A stretch of 64,000 nt of DNA from Naumovozyma dairenensis CBS 421. Lineage: Eukaryota > Ascomycota > Saccharomycetes > Saccharomycetales > Saccharomycetaceae. Made by a program: the position numbers and the translations under genes. The stretch lies in contig NC_016489.1 of NCBI RefSeq assembly GCF_000227115.2, positions 62,001-126,000 on the forward strand, given 5' to 3'. The number at the start of each line of letters is the position of its first letter. Position 1 is the stretch's first letter. The notes below the pieces were generated by a model, which was not told the DNA's origin, ran no database searches, and saw only the letters and a program-made list of their open reading frames with translations. This document shows positions 1 through 11,300 of the stretch, one piece after another.

Positions 1-1404
1 TTATACGAGTTGGCAACTCCTACCAAAATTGAATCCGGCGAAACAACAACGAAAAGACATAATTTTAACGATCTAAATGTTTATTGTATTGATTCGGAAA
101 CAGCTCATGAAATCGATGATGGTATTTCCATAAAAAAATATCTAAAGATAGATTTACTTTATTCATTCATATTGCTGACCCTACAATTTATTTCAATGAA
201 AGACTCAAATAAAGAAAAGAAGACAGGTATAGATGATGATATCTTAAAGATCGCATACTATAGAAGCTTTACCACATACCTCCCTGACAACGTGGTTCCA
301 ATGCTTCCTTCAAAATATTGTGAAATGTCAGATTTAGGCAAATCAAATCAAAATATTGAAACATTAACTTTTTCGGTGGATATCACAATCTTTGATGGCT
401 CTAACAATGAAGAAACCCTTAAAATATTATATGACACGTTTAAAATACAATTTGGACTAGTTTCAAATTTCCCCAAAGTTACTTATGACACAGTAGATAA
501 AATCTTAGATAATTCTACGAAAATACCTGATACTTCCATTACGGAGGATTTGAGACAATTATCAAGAATCGCCAAATTATTGAGGAAGTATAGAATAAAT
601 GAAAATAATGCAATCGTCTTTGGCGAGGGGTTCAATAGAGGTATCCCAGATTTACAATCTACCGAAGATGAGATCATTTTCACAGATCAAAAAAATTCAG
701 ATTCAAATGAACTTGTATCAGAAATGATGATATTGGCCAATACTTTAACTGGAAAATATTGTAAAGATCATAAAATCCCAGTAATATATAGATGTTACTC
801 TCCATTGGATATTGGCCCTGAAGCTCAACAAGAGTGTATAATATTGCGATCGAAGAATATAGACCGCCTACCATCCAATATAGACATGGCAAAAATGTCA
901 TCATTCTTGAATTCTAGTTATTATTCAGGCACCCCAAGCAGACATTCAATGCTTGGTTCAGATGAGTATGCTACAGTAACTTCTCCCTTGCGTAGGTTTC
1001 CTGATTTACTCAACCACATCCAACTTCATAACCATTTAAAAGGCTATCAACTGCCATTTACCCCAAACCATGTTGCTCATTATCTAACAACTATTCAATC
1101 AAGATCAGATACTTTGAAAAATATTGGTAACGCAGTATATACTGAAATGACATTAAATTATATCAAGCTGCTAATTAATAAAGAACCTACTAAAGCGTTT
1201 GATGTACTAGTTACCTCAGTTCCAATAGAAGGATCAGCGAGGTGTGCTATTGTAGGATATGAGTATGCAAGAGGAACAATTAAATTAAAAGCGGAAATAA
1301 ATCCTGTGCCAATAATTGGTGACATCATAACAAAGTGTAAAGTAACGAAGATTTTCCCCATTGAAGGAGCATTGGAGCTATCAATGGAGGTTCAACCGAC
1401 GTAA
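1..1404 (+). CDS. DSS1: Dss1-type mitochondrial 3'-5' exoribonuclease, C-terminal part
   Basis: RNase II/RNB-family exoribonuclease. In yeast Dss1 is the nuclease of the mitochondrial degradosome, working with the Suv3 helicase on mitochondrial RNA. The frame is open at base 1, so the N-terminal half lies outside the window; about 467 residues are seen, against roughly 970 in S. cerevisiae. The RNB signature is near the start of the fragment (CIDSETAHEIDDGIS, with the metal-binding Asp residues). The second signature, TSPLRRFPDLLNH, is near residue 330. The stop is followed 73 bp later by a Puf3-type motif. The gene is next to GPI12, whereas in S. cerevisiae DSS1 neighbours MRPL33 and NGL2, so an inversion breakpoint is inferred just downstream. 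Family is clear; the Dss1 name comes from motifs plus synteny. Confidence 0.9.
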   Translation, partial: LYELATPTKIESGETTTKRHNFNDLNVYCIDSETAHEIDDGISIKKYLKIDLLYSFILLTLQFISMKDSNKEKKTGIDDDILKIAYYRSFTTYLPDNVVPMLPSKYCEMSDLGKSNQNIETLTFSVDITIFDGSNNEETLKILYDTFKIQFGLVSNFPKVTYDTVDKILDNSTKIPDTSITEDLRQLSRIAKLLRKYRINENNAIVFGEGFNRGIPDLQSTEDEIIFTDQKNSDSNELVSEMMILANTLTGKYCKDHKIPVIYRCYSPLDIGPEAQQECIILRSKNIDRLPSNIDMAKMSSFLNSSYYSGTPSRHSMLGSDEYATVTSPLRRFPDLLNHIQLHNHLKGYQLPFTPNHVAHYLTTIQSRSDTLKNIGNAVYTEMTLNYIKLLINKEPTKAFDVLVTSVPIEGSARCAIVGYEYARGTIKLKAEINPVPIIGDIITKCKVTKIFPIEGALELSMEVQPT

Positions 1405-1764
1405 TTACTAATATTCAACTCATACATTGGCAGCTTCATTTATAGATAAACGCTCCATATATATGCCACATAAACCTGTAAATAATAACAGACAATAGAT
1501 TGTTTAATAAGAATACATTCATTTTACTGACTAAATCTTTCCTAAATTATAAACTTATGGAATTCCTTTTTTTTTTTTTTGCCAAGAGCTTGATGATTGT
1601 TTACGTTTAAATTTGTGTCTTTACTTGAAGCTTCATAATAAAAGGGCGAAAACAGTATTTTTTGTTTTGATATTGTCTATAGAATTCAATGTTGATCAAT
1701 AAGAAAAGGGCGTACCATAATAACGGTATAGGGGAAGCTGACTACCAATAGGTACCTGGGTAAA
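1405..1764. other. DSS1-GPI12 intergenic region (inversion breakpoint)
   Basis: 360 bp holding the DSS1 3' end and the GPI12 promoter. It contains a Puf3-type motif (1477-1484), a long T run at 1566-1580, and no recognisable MRPL33 remnant. By comparison with S. cerevisiae gene order one breakpoint of the GPI12-NGL2 inversion falls here. Confidence 0.6.
1477..1484 (+). promoter_or_regulatory. Puf3-type 3' UTR motif of DSS1
   Basis: TGTAAATA with C at -2 (CCTGTAAATA), 73 nt after the DSS1 stop. Puf3 binds CNUGUANAUA in 3' UTRs of nuclear-encoded mitochondrial mRNAs. Use by this mRNA is inferred. Confidence 0.5.
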
Positions 1765-2706
1765 ATGTCTTTACGTTTCTCTAAATTCACCTATAAATCT
1801 TTCAAATTATTCTTGTTGTTATGGATGTTTTATATGATATCAACACAGAAAATATCCTCATACAATAAGAAATCATTTGATAACTCAGTTTTAAACCAGA
1901 TCCTACGCCAAGATCATTCACATGCTGACATTAGTGAACCAATTACTCAATTGAGTCTTGTAATTGCTCATCCAGATGACGAATTAATGTTTTTTGCTCC
2001 CACTTTATTACAATTAAATCGTTTTCTACCAACTTCTATACCGTTTAATATCATATGCTTTTCAGATGGGGATGCTGAAGGATTAGGTTATTTAAGAAGA
2101 AAAGAATTGCACGATTCAATCAATTTATTGCTTTCTTCTTCAAATAATCGTAAAATCAATATATCAATTTTAGACTTCATAGATGGCATGGATCAAGTTT
2201 GGGACGGGAAACAATTATTATCCTCTCTACAGAACGAATTGTTGGTAAATGTACCTCCTAGTATCAAGAATAATATTTTATTGACATTTGATGCAAATGG
2301 GATATCAAATCATCCAAATCATATTGCTTGCAACAAAGCCGTCCATGATTTGATTTCTTATGATGGAGGAAAAGACAAAGAAATGAATATAATTGGGCTG
2401 ATGTTGAGCAGTAAGAGTGATGAATATAATATCGTTATGAATTTGCTATCAAAATACACTTTTTTTGTCATTGATTTAGTCAAAGTATATTGGAATCTTG
2501 CTACGGGCACTTTTAATACTATTCCTAATTCGGCCAGTTTAGAGTTATCATTTATTAACACATACTCGCAGTATATATTGTCGTACGCTTCAATGCTGAA
2601 CACACATAAATCACAAATGGTTTGGTTTAGATATGGTTGGTGGTGGTTCTCGAGATTCGTTTTCTCGAATGATTTGCTGGTTGTCTCAAATATAAATAAC
2701 GTGTAG
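1765..2706 (+). CDS. GPI12: GlcNAc-phosphatidylinositol de-N-acetylase
   Basis: Second enzyme of GPI-anchor synthesis: removes acetate from GlcNAc-PI at the endoplasmic reticulum. The 313-residue protein (about 304 in S. cerevisiae) has an N-terminal membrane anchor at about residues 12-27, then a PIG-L/LmbE-type deacetylase domain. The zinc-site motif AHPDDE is at residues 68-73, and a second metal motif (SNHPNH) lies near residue 183. The C-terminal block MVWFRYGWWWFSRFVF closely resembles yeast Gpi12. The ATG is the first in frame. The gene is inverted relative to its S. cerevisiae position beside CAT8. Confidence 0.95.
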   Translation: MSLRFSKFTYKSFKLFLLLWMFYMISTQKISSYNKKSFDNSVLNQILRQDHSHADISEPITQLSLVIAHPDDELMFFAPTLLQLNRFLPTSIPFNIICFSDGDAEGLGYLRRKELHDSINLLLSSSNNRKINISILDFIDGMDQVWDGKQLLSSLQNELLVNVPPSIKNNILLTFDANGISNHPNHIACNKAVHDLISYDGGKDKEMNIIGLMLSSKSDEYNIVMNLLSKYTFFVIDLVKVYWNLATGTFNTIPNSASLELSFINTYSQYILSYASMLNTHKSQMVWFRYGWWWFSRFVFSNDLLVVSNINNV

Positions 2707-2849
2707 GCCTGCTTAACATAAGAAACGCTATAACCCTTCCAGTTATGATGGTTTATTAGGAATCACCGATTTATTATATTATAGAATATATATACAGATA
2801 TGTTTATGCATACTTGGTTTTTATTATATTTTTGCATTAATATCATTAA

Positions 2850-2857
2850 TATTTACA
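2850..2857 (-). promoter_or_regulatory. Puf3-type 3' UTR motif of AEP2
   Basis: Read on the minus strand this is CATGTAAATA, with the favoured C at -2, 71 nt after the AEP2 stop. It lies in the convergent GPI12/AEP2 interval but matches only in the AEP2 sense. Functional use is inferred. Confidence 0.5.
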
Positions 2858-2927
2858 TGATGTCTCTTCCTGAAAGCGTTATTTTTGTGTCTTTTTTGCG
2901 TTTCGATATTCTCAAAATTCGGAACTC

Positions 2928-4802
2928 TCACCAAAGCTTTCCTATTATCATACCTTCTTCTTCTATCTCATCATACTTTTGTTGCAATTTTTCAAATTCA
3001 TCTTGTTCTCGATCTTGAATATTAGATTGAGCTTTATTTCTTCTAGAACGCTTCGAACGTATTTCCTTAACGGTCGTAATATAATATTCTCGTAACATGC
3101 TTTCAACTCCTGAATTTTGAGTATACGCACCATTATCAATCAAAGCCAATCCCTTATTATATGATCCTGATTCGGCAATTTTCCTGAAGATACATTTTTG
3201 AAGTCCATATAATACGTGAGTAAGATTTCTTTCATAGTATTTATTGACTGATCCTAACTTGAGCTTTTGGACAAAGTTCTCAATAGCTTTTAATCCTATA
3301 TCGACATTCTTCCTTTCTTTCATAATATTATGCAATAAATTAATCAAAATACTTCCATAATCGTCGTCAATTTTCCAATGTTCTAATGCAGTTTTTTTTT
3401 TTCCCTTTAAAAACCATTCTTCCATAATCTCTAAACAATTGTCAATTGTAGTTCCATTGACATTGTTACCATTTTTATCCGCTATTTTGATACCCCACTG
3501 CAACATTTTTATCCAAAATTTATTATCATTTAATCGTGATTTCATGGGTTCAGGATATTTTTGTATAAGTTTATCTAATAATAAAAATGCTCGATCCATA
3601 CTTTTATACGTTTGGCAATATGATGTCAGTATAGCAATTAATTCATTGGTATCAGGTGGTAAATTGTATTTATCGAGTTGGTGGTTGCGTTCTTCCACAG
3701 CGTCATCAGGATGTACATCCCAAATTTGTTTTATGAAATGTTCCATGAATTCAATTTGACGCAGAGTACCCAATGAGTATAATATACTTTCATTTAAAAT
3801 GTTAAGGCAATGAGTTTTATCTGTCAATACCATATCAATAATTTTCAATAAAGACCAACCATCTAAAAATTTATAATTCTTGAACCCTTTAAAATTATGA
3901 GATTTATCCTCCAAACTTAATCGATACTGTAAGAATGTATTTGATTCTGAATCAGTTAATGGTTTCCAATTCTTATATATTGCACCATTTTTCAATTTCA
4001 AATGATTGTCTAGGGTAGTTAGATCTTTACTCTTAATCAATTGTTCAATACCGCCGAACCTATCAATAATATAATCTAAGACAAGCTGGGCCTTTTTCAA
4101 TTGTCCCTCTCTAAGGAAATACTTTATGAATTGGTTCAAATCATATACCATCAATGGATTCAATTGATTCGTATTGTTACAATATTCATCCTTACATATA
4201 TTGAAAAGGGAGAATATTACTTCAGGTTTATAGAGTTCATATCGTCCCTCGTTTGTTAAAATTTCGTATTTCTTCTCTGATATAATAGTTGGAAAATTTT
4301 TCAATACTCGACATATAAAAATAGACATTTCTTCATGAGACAATAAAGTGGTTAAATGATTGTTTTCCTTCACCAATTGACGAGTTGTTGCCTGCTCATT
4401 CGGTGAATATAAACAGTGGTCTAGAATCGTAGTTAAAACTTTACCATTGTCTTTCTGCGCTAATAAAAGATGAAGCAGTCCTTTTCTTGCTTTAGAATTA
4501 TGAATAGTAGGTTTCAGTGAAGTTCTTATTAGCGGCTGTTTCTTCTTGGGATTAAATGTGTATCTTTTCTTCGTATTAGTTTTCGACAATTGGTCATCTA
4601 TTAGTGCATTCTCAGATGACCTATTATTGGGAAGCTCATCTAGAGTAGAAGGACTTGATAACGTTTTCGCTCGAGAAAACATGCGTATTACTTGTCGAGA
4701 TACAATTATTCTTGTTATAACATTATTTGATCGTATTTTGTTTCCTAATAGAATTTCCTTGCTATTATGCCCTTGTATCCCGATAAACATTCTAAGCATC
4801 AT
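2928..4802 (-). CDS. AEP2: Aep2-like mitochondrial translation factor
   Basis: A 624-residue basic protein with a Met/Arg/Ser-rich, acid-free N-terminus typical of a mitochondrial presequence, followed by helical repeats resembling PPR-like organelle RNA factors. S. cerevisiae Aep2 (580 residues) is needed for stability and translation of the mitochondrial ATP9 mRNA. This family diverges fast and I recognise no catalytic motif; the call rests on presequence, size and position next to RIT1 and GPI12. A Rap1-like site lies upstream and a Puf3-type motif follows the stop. The first of three nearby Met codons is used as start. Confidence 0.72.
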   Translation of the reverse strand: MMLRMFIGIQGHNSKEILLGNKIRSNNVITRIIVSRQVIRMFSRAKTLSSPSTLDELPNNRSSENALIDDQLSKTNTKKRYTFNPKKKQPLIRTSLKPTIHNSKARKGLLHLLLAQKDNGKVLTTILDHCLYSPNEQATTRQLVKENNHLTTLLSHEEMSIFICRVLKNFPTIISEKKYEILTNEGRYELYKPEVIFSLFNICKDEYCNNTNQLNPLMVYDLNQFIKYFLREGQLKKAQLVLDYIIDRFGGIEQLIKSKDLTTLDNHLKLKNGAIYKNWKPLTDSESNTFLQYRLSLEDKSHNFKGFKNYKFLDGWSLLKIIDMVLTDKTHCLNILNESILYSLGTLRQIEFMEHFIKQIWDVHPDDAVEERNHQLDKYNLPPDTNELIAILTSYCQTYKSMDRAFLLLDKLIQKYPEPMKSRLNDNKFWIKMLQWGIKIADKNGNNVNGTTIDNCLEIMEEWFLKGKKKTALEHWKIDDDYGSILINLLHNIMKERKNVDIGLKAIENFVQKLKLGSVNKYYERNLTHVLYGLQKCIFRKIAESGSYNKGLALIDNGAYTQNSGVESMLREYYITTVKEIRSKRSRRNKAQSNIQDREQDEFEKLQQKYDEIEEEGMIIGKLW

Positions 4803-4964
4803 ATAATCAGAACATGTTACTACACTAATGATACATATAGGTTGCTAGATCCCATTAAATCAGCCCCATTTTAATACATAATAACGGTTCAATAGTGGAA
4901 TCCTATTTATTGAATCAGTTCTTCCATCTCTACAAAAAGTCTATATACGTTAACTACCTTGGGT

Positions 4965-4977
4965 ACACCCGGACACC
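4965..4977 (+). promoter_or_regulatory. candidate Rap1 site upstream of AEP2
   Basis: ACACCCGGACACC fits the Rap1 consensus RMACCCRNNCAYY at every position. It sits about 165 bp upstream of the AEP2 ATG and just after the RIT1 stop. Not tested for occupancy. Confidence 0.4.
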
Positions 4978-4992
4978 ACATACGATTTTCTC

Positions 4993-6507
4993 TTACATTA
5001 AATAATCGTTGACACTATTCAAAGTTGCTCTTGATGGATTGACATTTCTTCCTTCCAAATGGGATATTAATGTGGTCAGATTCTTCCTTATTATAGTTTT
5101 ATCCAATCTCTTCACAGGTACATTGCTATCTTGGGTTTCTTTCTCAAGTCGAAGCCAAGCTTTTTTGTTGTCTGGATCCAGTTTATAGTTTTTACACAAG
5201 ATGGTCAGGATTATTCCAATGGATATATCTGTCCCAGTATTACAGCATATCAGGATTGGTTTGCCATTTGTAAGATTCTCCCTCATGACTTCATATATCT
5301 TTGGGATTTCAGTTCGTAATCGTTTAGAAGATTTCTTGGATCCGCTTGTCAGTTTATAAATCTTTACGGAATCAGATTGTTGCTCGTCCTTATCATCACT
5401 GTTCAAAGTGACTGTTTCACTTAGTATAACCACAAGAGAAAAACCTTTCTTAAATTCATGTAACATACTTTTCGTTATCTTAATGTTGTTATCTATCTTA
5501 CCCAATGATATCTCTGGTGTTATTGGGTCTACACCATTCGGAAATATAGCGTCCATTGTCAATTCCACTGTCTTGGCAGCTGAATCTTTGATTTTCATTT
5601 CAATCATATGCCTCACGTATTCCATTAATTCATCATCAGAATGAGTGGGATTCCCTAGATAGTTTATGTGAGACCAAAATAATTCTGGAGTCAACCCACA
5701 AGACCACAATTCGTGATCATCTGCGGCGCCTTGAACATAAGTGAACCCGTATCTTTTATCAACGCCATCTTGGGCTTGATAACTAATAGTACATAAAACA
5801 ATGGGAATAATATTTTCTGGAGCTTCCCATGCCAGTGCTTTGGTCTTTTCTCCAGTGAATACGTCTCTTGAAGAATGTAATATAGAAGAACCAGGATATA
5901 TCCATAGTGGTCTCAATAATTTACCATGGAACGTTGAAATTAGTTCATTTGCATTAATAATCTCCAACTTATCTAGTTTCTCGACCAATGTAGGAATCTT
6001 TTGAAGTATACAATCATATTCAGATTTAGGAACAGTGGCGGGTGGAACAAATAAACAATCCTCGACCTTGACAATATCATTGCCGCCTTTTAATTCTCGT
6101 AACATGATATAGTTTAAAACAGCGCACCAAATAGGGATTGTTTTACTCAATGCATCAGGGATTTTCTTACCACGTCTAGTACTATCTATAATAGTTATAC
6201 CTTTCGATTTAGCGATAGTTTCCAAGAGATGGAAATTTAATCTTCGTGTACTGAAATCCCACTGATTTGTATGACCATCGGTACTTTTAAAATAGCTTGT
6301 CTGGTTATATTGAGATGGTGATACGTACCAAAGTCCACATCTTTCATTTGGGATGATTGGATAATTAGGAAACGTGGCGATTATTTCATCATTTAAGAAC
6401 TCATTATCTAACAAAATACTTTGGAGACGATTCCGTAATGATTTGTATTCCTTTTTGATATCTTTGTTGATTTGTGAAAGTGAATCAAAGAAATATGATT
6501 GATCCAT
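4993..6507 (-). CDS. RIT1: initiator tRNA 2'-O-ribosyl phosphate transferase
   Basis: Rit1 adds a phosphoribosyl group to A64 of initiator tRNA-Met, which keeps it out of the elongation cycle. The 504-residue protein (about 513 in S. cerevisiae) carries the family's N-terminal block (YPIIPNERCGLWYVSP, FKSTDGHTNQWDFSTRRLN) and a C-terminal phosphatase-like loop (LICCNTGTDISIGIILTIL). It is transcribed in the same direction as AEP2, 190 bp upstream of it. In S. cerevisiae the next gene is YKU70; here tRNA genes and a retrotransposon primed by initiator tRNA lie between. That pairing looks coincidental. Confidence 0.93.
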   Translation of the reverse strand: MDQSYFFDSLSQINKDIKKEYKSLRNRLQSILLDNEFLNDEIIATFPNYPIIPNERCGLWYVSPSQYNQTSYFKSTDGHTNQWDFSTRRLNFHLLETIAKSKGITIIDSTRRGKKIPDALSKTIPIWCAVLNYIMLRELKGGNDIVKVEDCLFVPPATVPKSEYDCILQKIPTLVEKLDKLEIINANELISTFHGKLLRPLWIYPGSSILHSSRDVFTGEKTKALAWEAPENIIPIVLCTISYQAQDGVDKRYGFTYVQGAADDHELWSCGLTPELFWSHINYLGNPTHSDDELMEYVRHMIEMKIKDSAAKTVELTMDAIFPNGVDPITPEISLGKIDNNIKITKSMLHEFKKGFSLVVILSETVTLNSDDKDEQQSDSVKIYKLTSGSKKSSKRLRTEIPKIYEVMRENLTNGKPILICCNTGTDISIGIILTILCKNYKLDPDNKKAWLRLEKETQDSNVPVKRLDKTIIRKNLTTLISHLEGRNVNPSRATLNSVNDYLM

Positions 6508-7741
6508 TTGCTAGAAGATATAGAGTTTATCTCTTTATGTATCGAAGGTAATTGGTAATAGTTGTCATTTTCATCATATCAAGTCATGTTCTCATCATGT
6601 TATCTCATCTCATGTTATCTTACCTTATCATATTTATCAATCCGCGGAAATCTGTCAAATATCAGCTTTTAGGTCAAAAACGTCAAAAACTTTTCATTTC
6701 CCGAAGGAAATTAGTGGTAAAGGGAAAACCCTTAAAAAATGCTAAATAACACACCGAAACTAGTTAGGTAAACTGGGATTTTAGGTTTGTGACACTTCTT
6801 CAATTACCCCAATATAACTCAGATCTTGCTAAATTAGCTAGAGGTGTCCCTCATACGTTTGGAAGCATTAACATTTCCTGGATCCCTTGACGCGAAGTCA
6901 TATATACTGTATTTCATCTTGTTTTATATCTCAAATCTTCTATGGGGTTCAAACGTGCTGCCATATTACTGAAGTTTTCTTCATGGAGCATGAGGGCTGA
7001 ACTTATGTCTATTCATTGGATTTCCTTTTATTCTTTTCCTGTATAAATTGATATAAAAGATATTTGGATTGTAATTGTTGTTACGAAGAATCAAAAAAAT
7101 GTCCACCATGAAAAGAAAAGAAGAAAAAGAAACAAATAACTACGTCGGAGACGAAGATAAGAGAAAAGAAACACTTATTATCGAAGACAAGCATAAGAAA
7201 AAAGAAATAGACGTAGCGATAAAAAAGATATAAGAAACAGGCCAAGAAAGAAAATTTGACATATAAAAGGAAAACATATTTATAGATATTTGAATACTGA
7301 ATGTGAGAGAACTTTATGTATATTAAATATTTTGTATATTTGTCTATAGAAGAACCATAGAGAGTTTATAACAACAAATATAATTACTGAAGCATGGATA
7401 ATACTAATATTAATCGTCTAGACATCACCTATCCACTGGAACAAGACCAACAACGAGGTATTGGCACTGGACGCAATCTTAATAATATTTAGATAATACT
7501 TACATAAGATATTCAACGAAAGAAACTCAATTATAACTCAATAAACGTTATACAGCTGCAAACATGTACGGTGCATAACGTAGTTCTCGTCTTTACTTCG
7601 AACCTGGTAACTTCATAATAATTTTGACCGATTTCATGACTGTAATTTACCCACTTAATAATGAATTAAAACATCCTTCTGTGTATCACTTGGACGCGAC
7701 GGCATTACTTTGCAATCCCAACCGAATATCTTGAAAAAAAA
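6508..7741. other. RIT1 upstream region and left flank of the Ty3-like element
   Basis: 1.2 kb without a convincing gene. TCATGTTATCT is repeated twice near 6590-6625. Two short reading frames, about 43 codons from 7099 and about 33 codons from 7393, are too short to support. The second, MDNTNINRLD, follows a TATA-like AT run and resembles the first residues of gag in other elements here, so an old LTR remnant at about 7080-7500 is possible but weak. The region would have abutted tRNA-Gln(UUG) before the insertion. Confidence 0.35.
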
Positions 7742-8302
7742 TGTAGTAAAAGCGTTGGGGACATCGTCAGACATGACTACGTCCTCAGACAAATTGTTGT
7801 GAACATCTTGATTGTTGTTCATTTTGTTGTTGTTGTTGAAAGGTTTGAATGTGTTTTTTAAAGTACTTAATTACTTAGTTACTTCGTTGTTCGTTTGTTA
7901 CTTAGTTCTATGTCATTACATAAACTACATATGCAGGATATACGATATCCTTGCCTCTTATATATATCCCTTAGAAGGATCTTGGATCTTCTCAAGACTT
8001 TGACTCAACCCCTTGTTTCAGAAAGTATCTAATACTTGACGCAGTTGTTACGACTCTCCCAGAGCTCGTACACACCCTGCAGGATTACGCTATCTAATAG
8101 GATAACCCCATACTGAAGATCTCGATTCAACTCCTTGTTAGTCTAACTAAACACAGGCTATGAATCCTCTTTGATCTGACGATATACCATCCGCGACCTC
8201 AACCACGGATATCTCATATCCGTGACCTCGTCTACGGATACCTAGTATCCGTGACCTCGCCGACGGGTGTAAAGTCGAATCTTCAAAGTTCACTTCACTA
8301 CA
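7742..8302 (-). repeat. 3' LTR of the Ty3-like element
   Basis: 561 bp direct copy of 12895-13455, starting TGTAGT and ending ACTACA on the plus strand. It carries the gag start codon copy at 7820-7822, a Gcn4-type TGACTCA (8001-8007), a TGTTTCA (8014-8020) and three tandem 29 bp units from 8189. Differences from the other LTR are at about 8000 (T for C), 8144 (extra A) and 8268 (missing A). Confidence 0.95.
8189..8268 (-). repeat. 29 bp tandem repeats in the LTR
   Basis: Units start at 8189, 8218 and 8247 (the last truncated) and share ATCCGYGACCTC followed by ACGG. The same array is at 13341-13420. In element orientation it lies in U3, 220-300 bp upstream of the TATA box, so it may be an upstream activating array. 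No known factor is assigned. Confidence 0.75.
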
Positions 8303-8314
8303 TCCTCCTCCCCC
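8303..8314 (-). other. polypurine tract of the Ty3-like element
   Basis: GGGGGAGGAGGA in element sense, directly abutting the 3' LTR. This is the expected site for plus-strand DNA priming. It lies between the pol stop and the LTR. Confidence 0.85.
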
Positions 8315-8339
8315 AAACCTTGAGGCACCCGACTCAAGC

Positions 8340-11300
8340 CTATTCCACAGGTTTTTCCTCTTCGGTCTCAAGTTGGTTGAAGTTTCTTAACAATGAGTCT
8401 AATCTCGGTTTTGATAAGTTCCTTAATTCTTCTTCTGGATATTCCACAGTCAATCTAGGGTCCACATCTTTCATCTTACAATAATATATCTTGTCATTCA
8501 GACTATACCCAATAATGGATGTAATCTCTTCTAATCGTTGTAACCTTTCTATCTTTGCTCTTGGTTTCCACTTTGGATACGTATTCGTTCTTTCCACATA
8601 AGGTTTTAACCATGTCACATTTATCATCCTATGTAACTTTCTCATTGATGGTAAATCTAATTCGCAGCAATTTGTACCTACACCTACTACTTGAAAGGGA
8701 CCTAAGTAGATTGCTTGGATCTTTCTATATTTGCCACCTGTAAAATATGCATCACGGTGTAACAAAACATAATCACCTATCTTATAGTTAACTGGAGTTC
8801 TGTTCTTGTTTGCATCATATTCTTGACGTAATTGATTTTCTTCTAATTGATCTTTGGTTCTTAAAGTCAAAGCATCGATATCTCTTGCATATTCAGCCGA
8901 AGTCAAATGTCTTGCATTAATAATGTAATCTCTATTCATTCGTGGTTCATTCGGTTTATATCCTAAATCTGCTTCAAATGGTGACATACACAAAACTCTT
9001 TGGTATGTACTATTATACACATACTCAACGTGTGGTAATAGCTTATCCCAACAGGATTGATCATTTGAACAATACATTCTCAATAATTGATTTAGGGTTC
9101 TATTCACTCTTTCTGTTTGACCATCTGTCTGCGGATGATTACTAGTTGACATCAACAGTTTTATACCTAACCTATCTGTCAATTCTCTATAAGCATTTGA
9201 TGTAAATCTAATATCTCTATCACTCACGATTGTTCTCGGGAATCCATGCAGTGAAAACACAAATCTGAATAAAGCATCGAACACGCCGGTAGAACCGTTA
9301 ACTTTCTTACAGGCAACGAAGTGGGCTCGTTTAGTAAAACGATCAATGACTACCATTATCATATCCCACCCCGCCAAAGTAGTTGGTATACCAGTGAGGA
9401 AGTCCATTGAAATATCAAGCCAACGACCAGATGGTACAGATAAAGGTTTATGCAATCCTTGTGATCTCGGACGATGAGCTTTCATTACCTGACACTGTAT
9501 ACAACTTTTAACATAATCTTGGACAGTTTTGTAACAATTGGGCCAAAAATAGATTTCTGAAATCTTTTTAAAGGTGTCATGTTCACCAAAATGACCGCCA
9601 AACCATTTATGATCATGGTACGTCTCCATAACCAAAGGTCTACGAATATGTGGAACACATATTCTATCTTCGTAATATAATACATCATTGGTCCATTTAA
9701 AATGCTTCAAATATTCAGGTGTTCTTTCAAATTTCTTTAGATATCGTGTAAATTCATTAACTTGTTCTGTAGGTATCTCATGATCAAACTTGTCATCTAA
9801 TGACTTCAACACAGCTGCACCCCATGGATCTGTTCTCCAGTCAGTGGTCCAGGACTCTGGGTCTAGGGTATGTAATGTGTCTGCTGTGGCAACTGTTAAG
9901 ATCTCTTTGTTATCATTAACAGGTTCACTGGGAACTTCTTTGTTTTCTAATTTTGCTCTGGAAATAGCATCAGCTACAACATTTTTCGGGCCGGGCAGGT
10001 ACGCAAGTGAAAAATCGAATTCTGATAAAGTATCTAACCAACGTTGAACTCTTCTCGCTGGTTCTTTTTGATTCTGGATTGACAATAAACTAATATGGTC
10101 CGTTCTAAGCACAAAATGCTTACCATGTAGCATATATTTGAAATGTTCTAAACCTTCAATTATAGCCATCAATTCTAGCTCTCCCGGTGGGTATCTTCTT
10201 TGCGTTTCATTTAACGACTTCGAATAATAACTAACAACTCCGAGAACTTTATTATCCGCAACTTCTTCTAGGACAGCACCAAGTCCATCCATAGACGCAT
10301 CAGTCGTTAACCTATATTCAGCATCTCTCTTAAATGGGACTAGCAACGGTTCAGACATTAAATCGCGTTTCAACGTGGCAAAAGCATCATCTTGCAGATC
10401 TCCCCACGGAACATTTCTAGAAATGAAATCAACGAGAGGTCTAACCTTCCTCGAACAATCTTTAATAAATTTCCGATAATAATTTATCATTCCTACGAAC
10501 CTTTGCGCTTCTTTAATCGTCTTTGGAACAGGGAACCGATTAATTGCTTCACATTTCTCTTGTACTGGCTTAATCTTATTTCTACCAATAATATACCCCA
10601 AAAATTGAACTTCACTTTGAGCAAAATGACATTTCTTCTTTTTCGCTATCAACTTCTCTTGGTCTAACCTGGATAGCACCACGTCGATGTGTTTCCAATG
10701 TGATTCTAAATCATTCGAAAATATCAATATATCATCTAAGTAGACATTAACAAATTCTAAATCTCTAAACAGATCTGCCATATATCTAGCAAAAGTACTA
10801 GGAGCGTTTACCAAACCAAACGGCATCACTGTATATTCATATTTACCTGTAGGCGTAACAAAAGCAGTCTTATCCATATCTGTAGGGTTCATCGGGATTT
10901 GATGATAACCGGAGTGCAAATCCAATGTAGTGAAAACACTGGCACTTCCTACCTTACCTAGCAGTTCATCTACGTGAGGTAGTGGAAATGGGTCTTTAAC
11001 CGTAACTTTATTCAACTCTCGATAATCCACACATAAACGATACGAACCATCATGTTTTGTTACAAGAACAATTGGAGAACTGTAACTAGATTTAGAAGGT
11101 ACTATAAAACCCTTATCTAATAAGTCTTTGATAATCTCATCTACATCTTTCTGTTTCTTAGGTGTTAACCTATATGGTGATCTTCTAGGAAGTCTACTTC
11201 CTTCTTTCAGTTCTATACTATGACTAACATGTTTATGATCTCTTTGACGTGGAGGTAGATCATTTCTAACAATACCTCTATATTTCACTTGCAATTCTTC

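Noticed and set aside
7393..7494. 33-codon frame MDNTNINRLD left of the Ty3-like element
   Set aside because: Possibly a gag-start remnant of an old LTR, but too short and without LTR ends to call as a feature.
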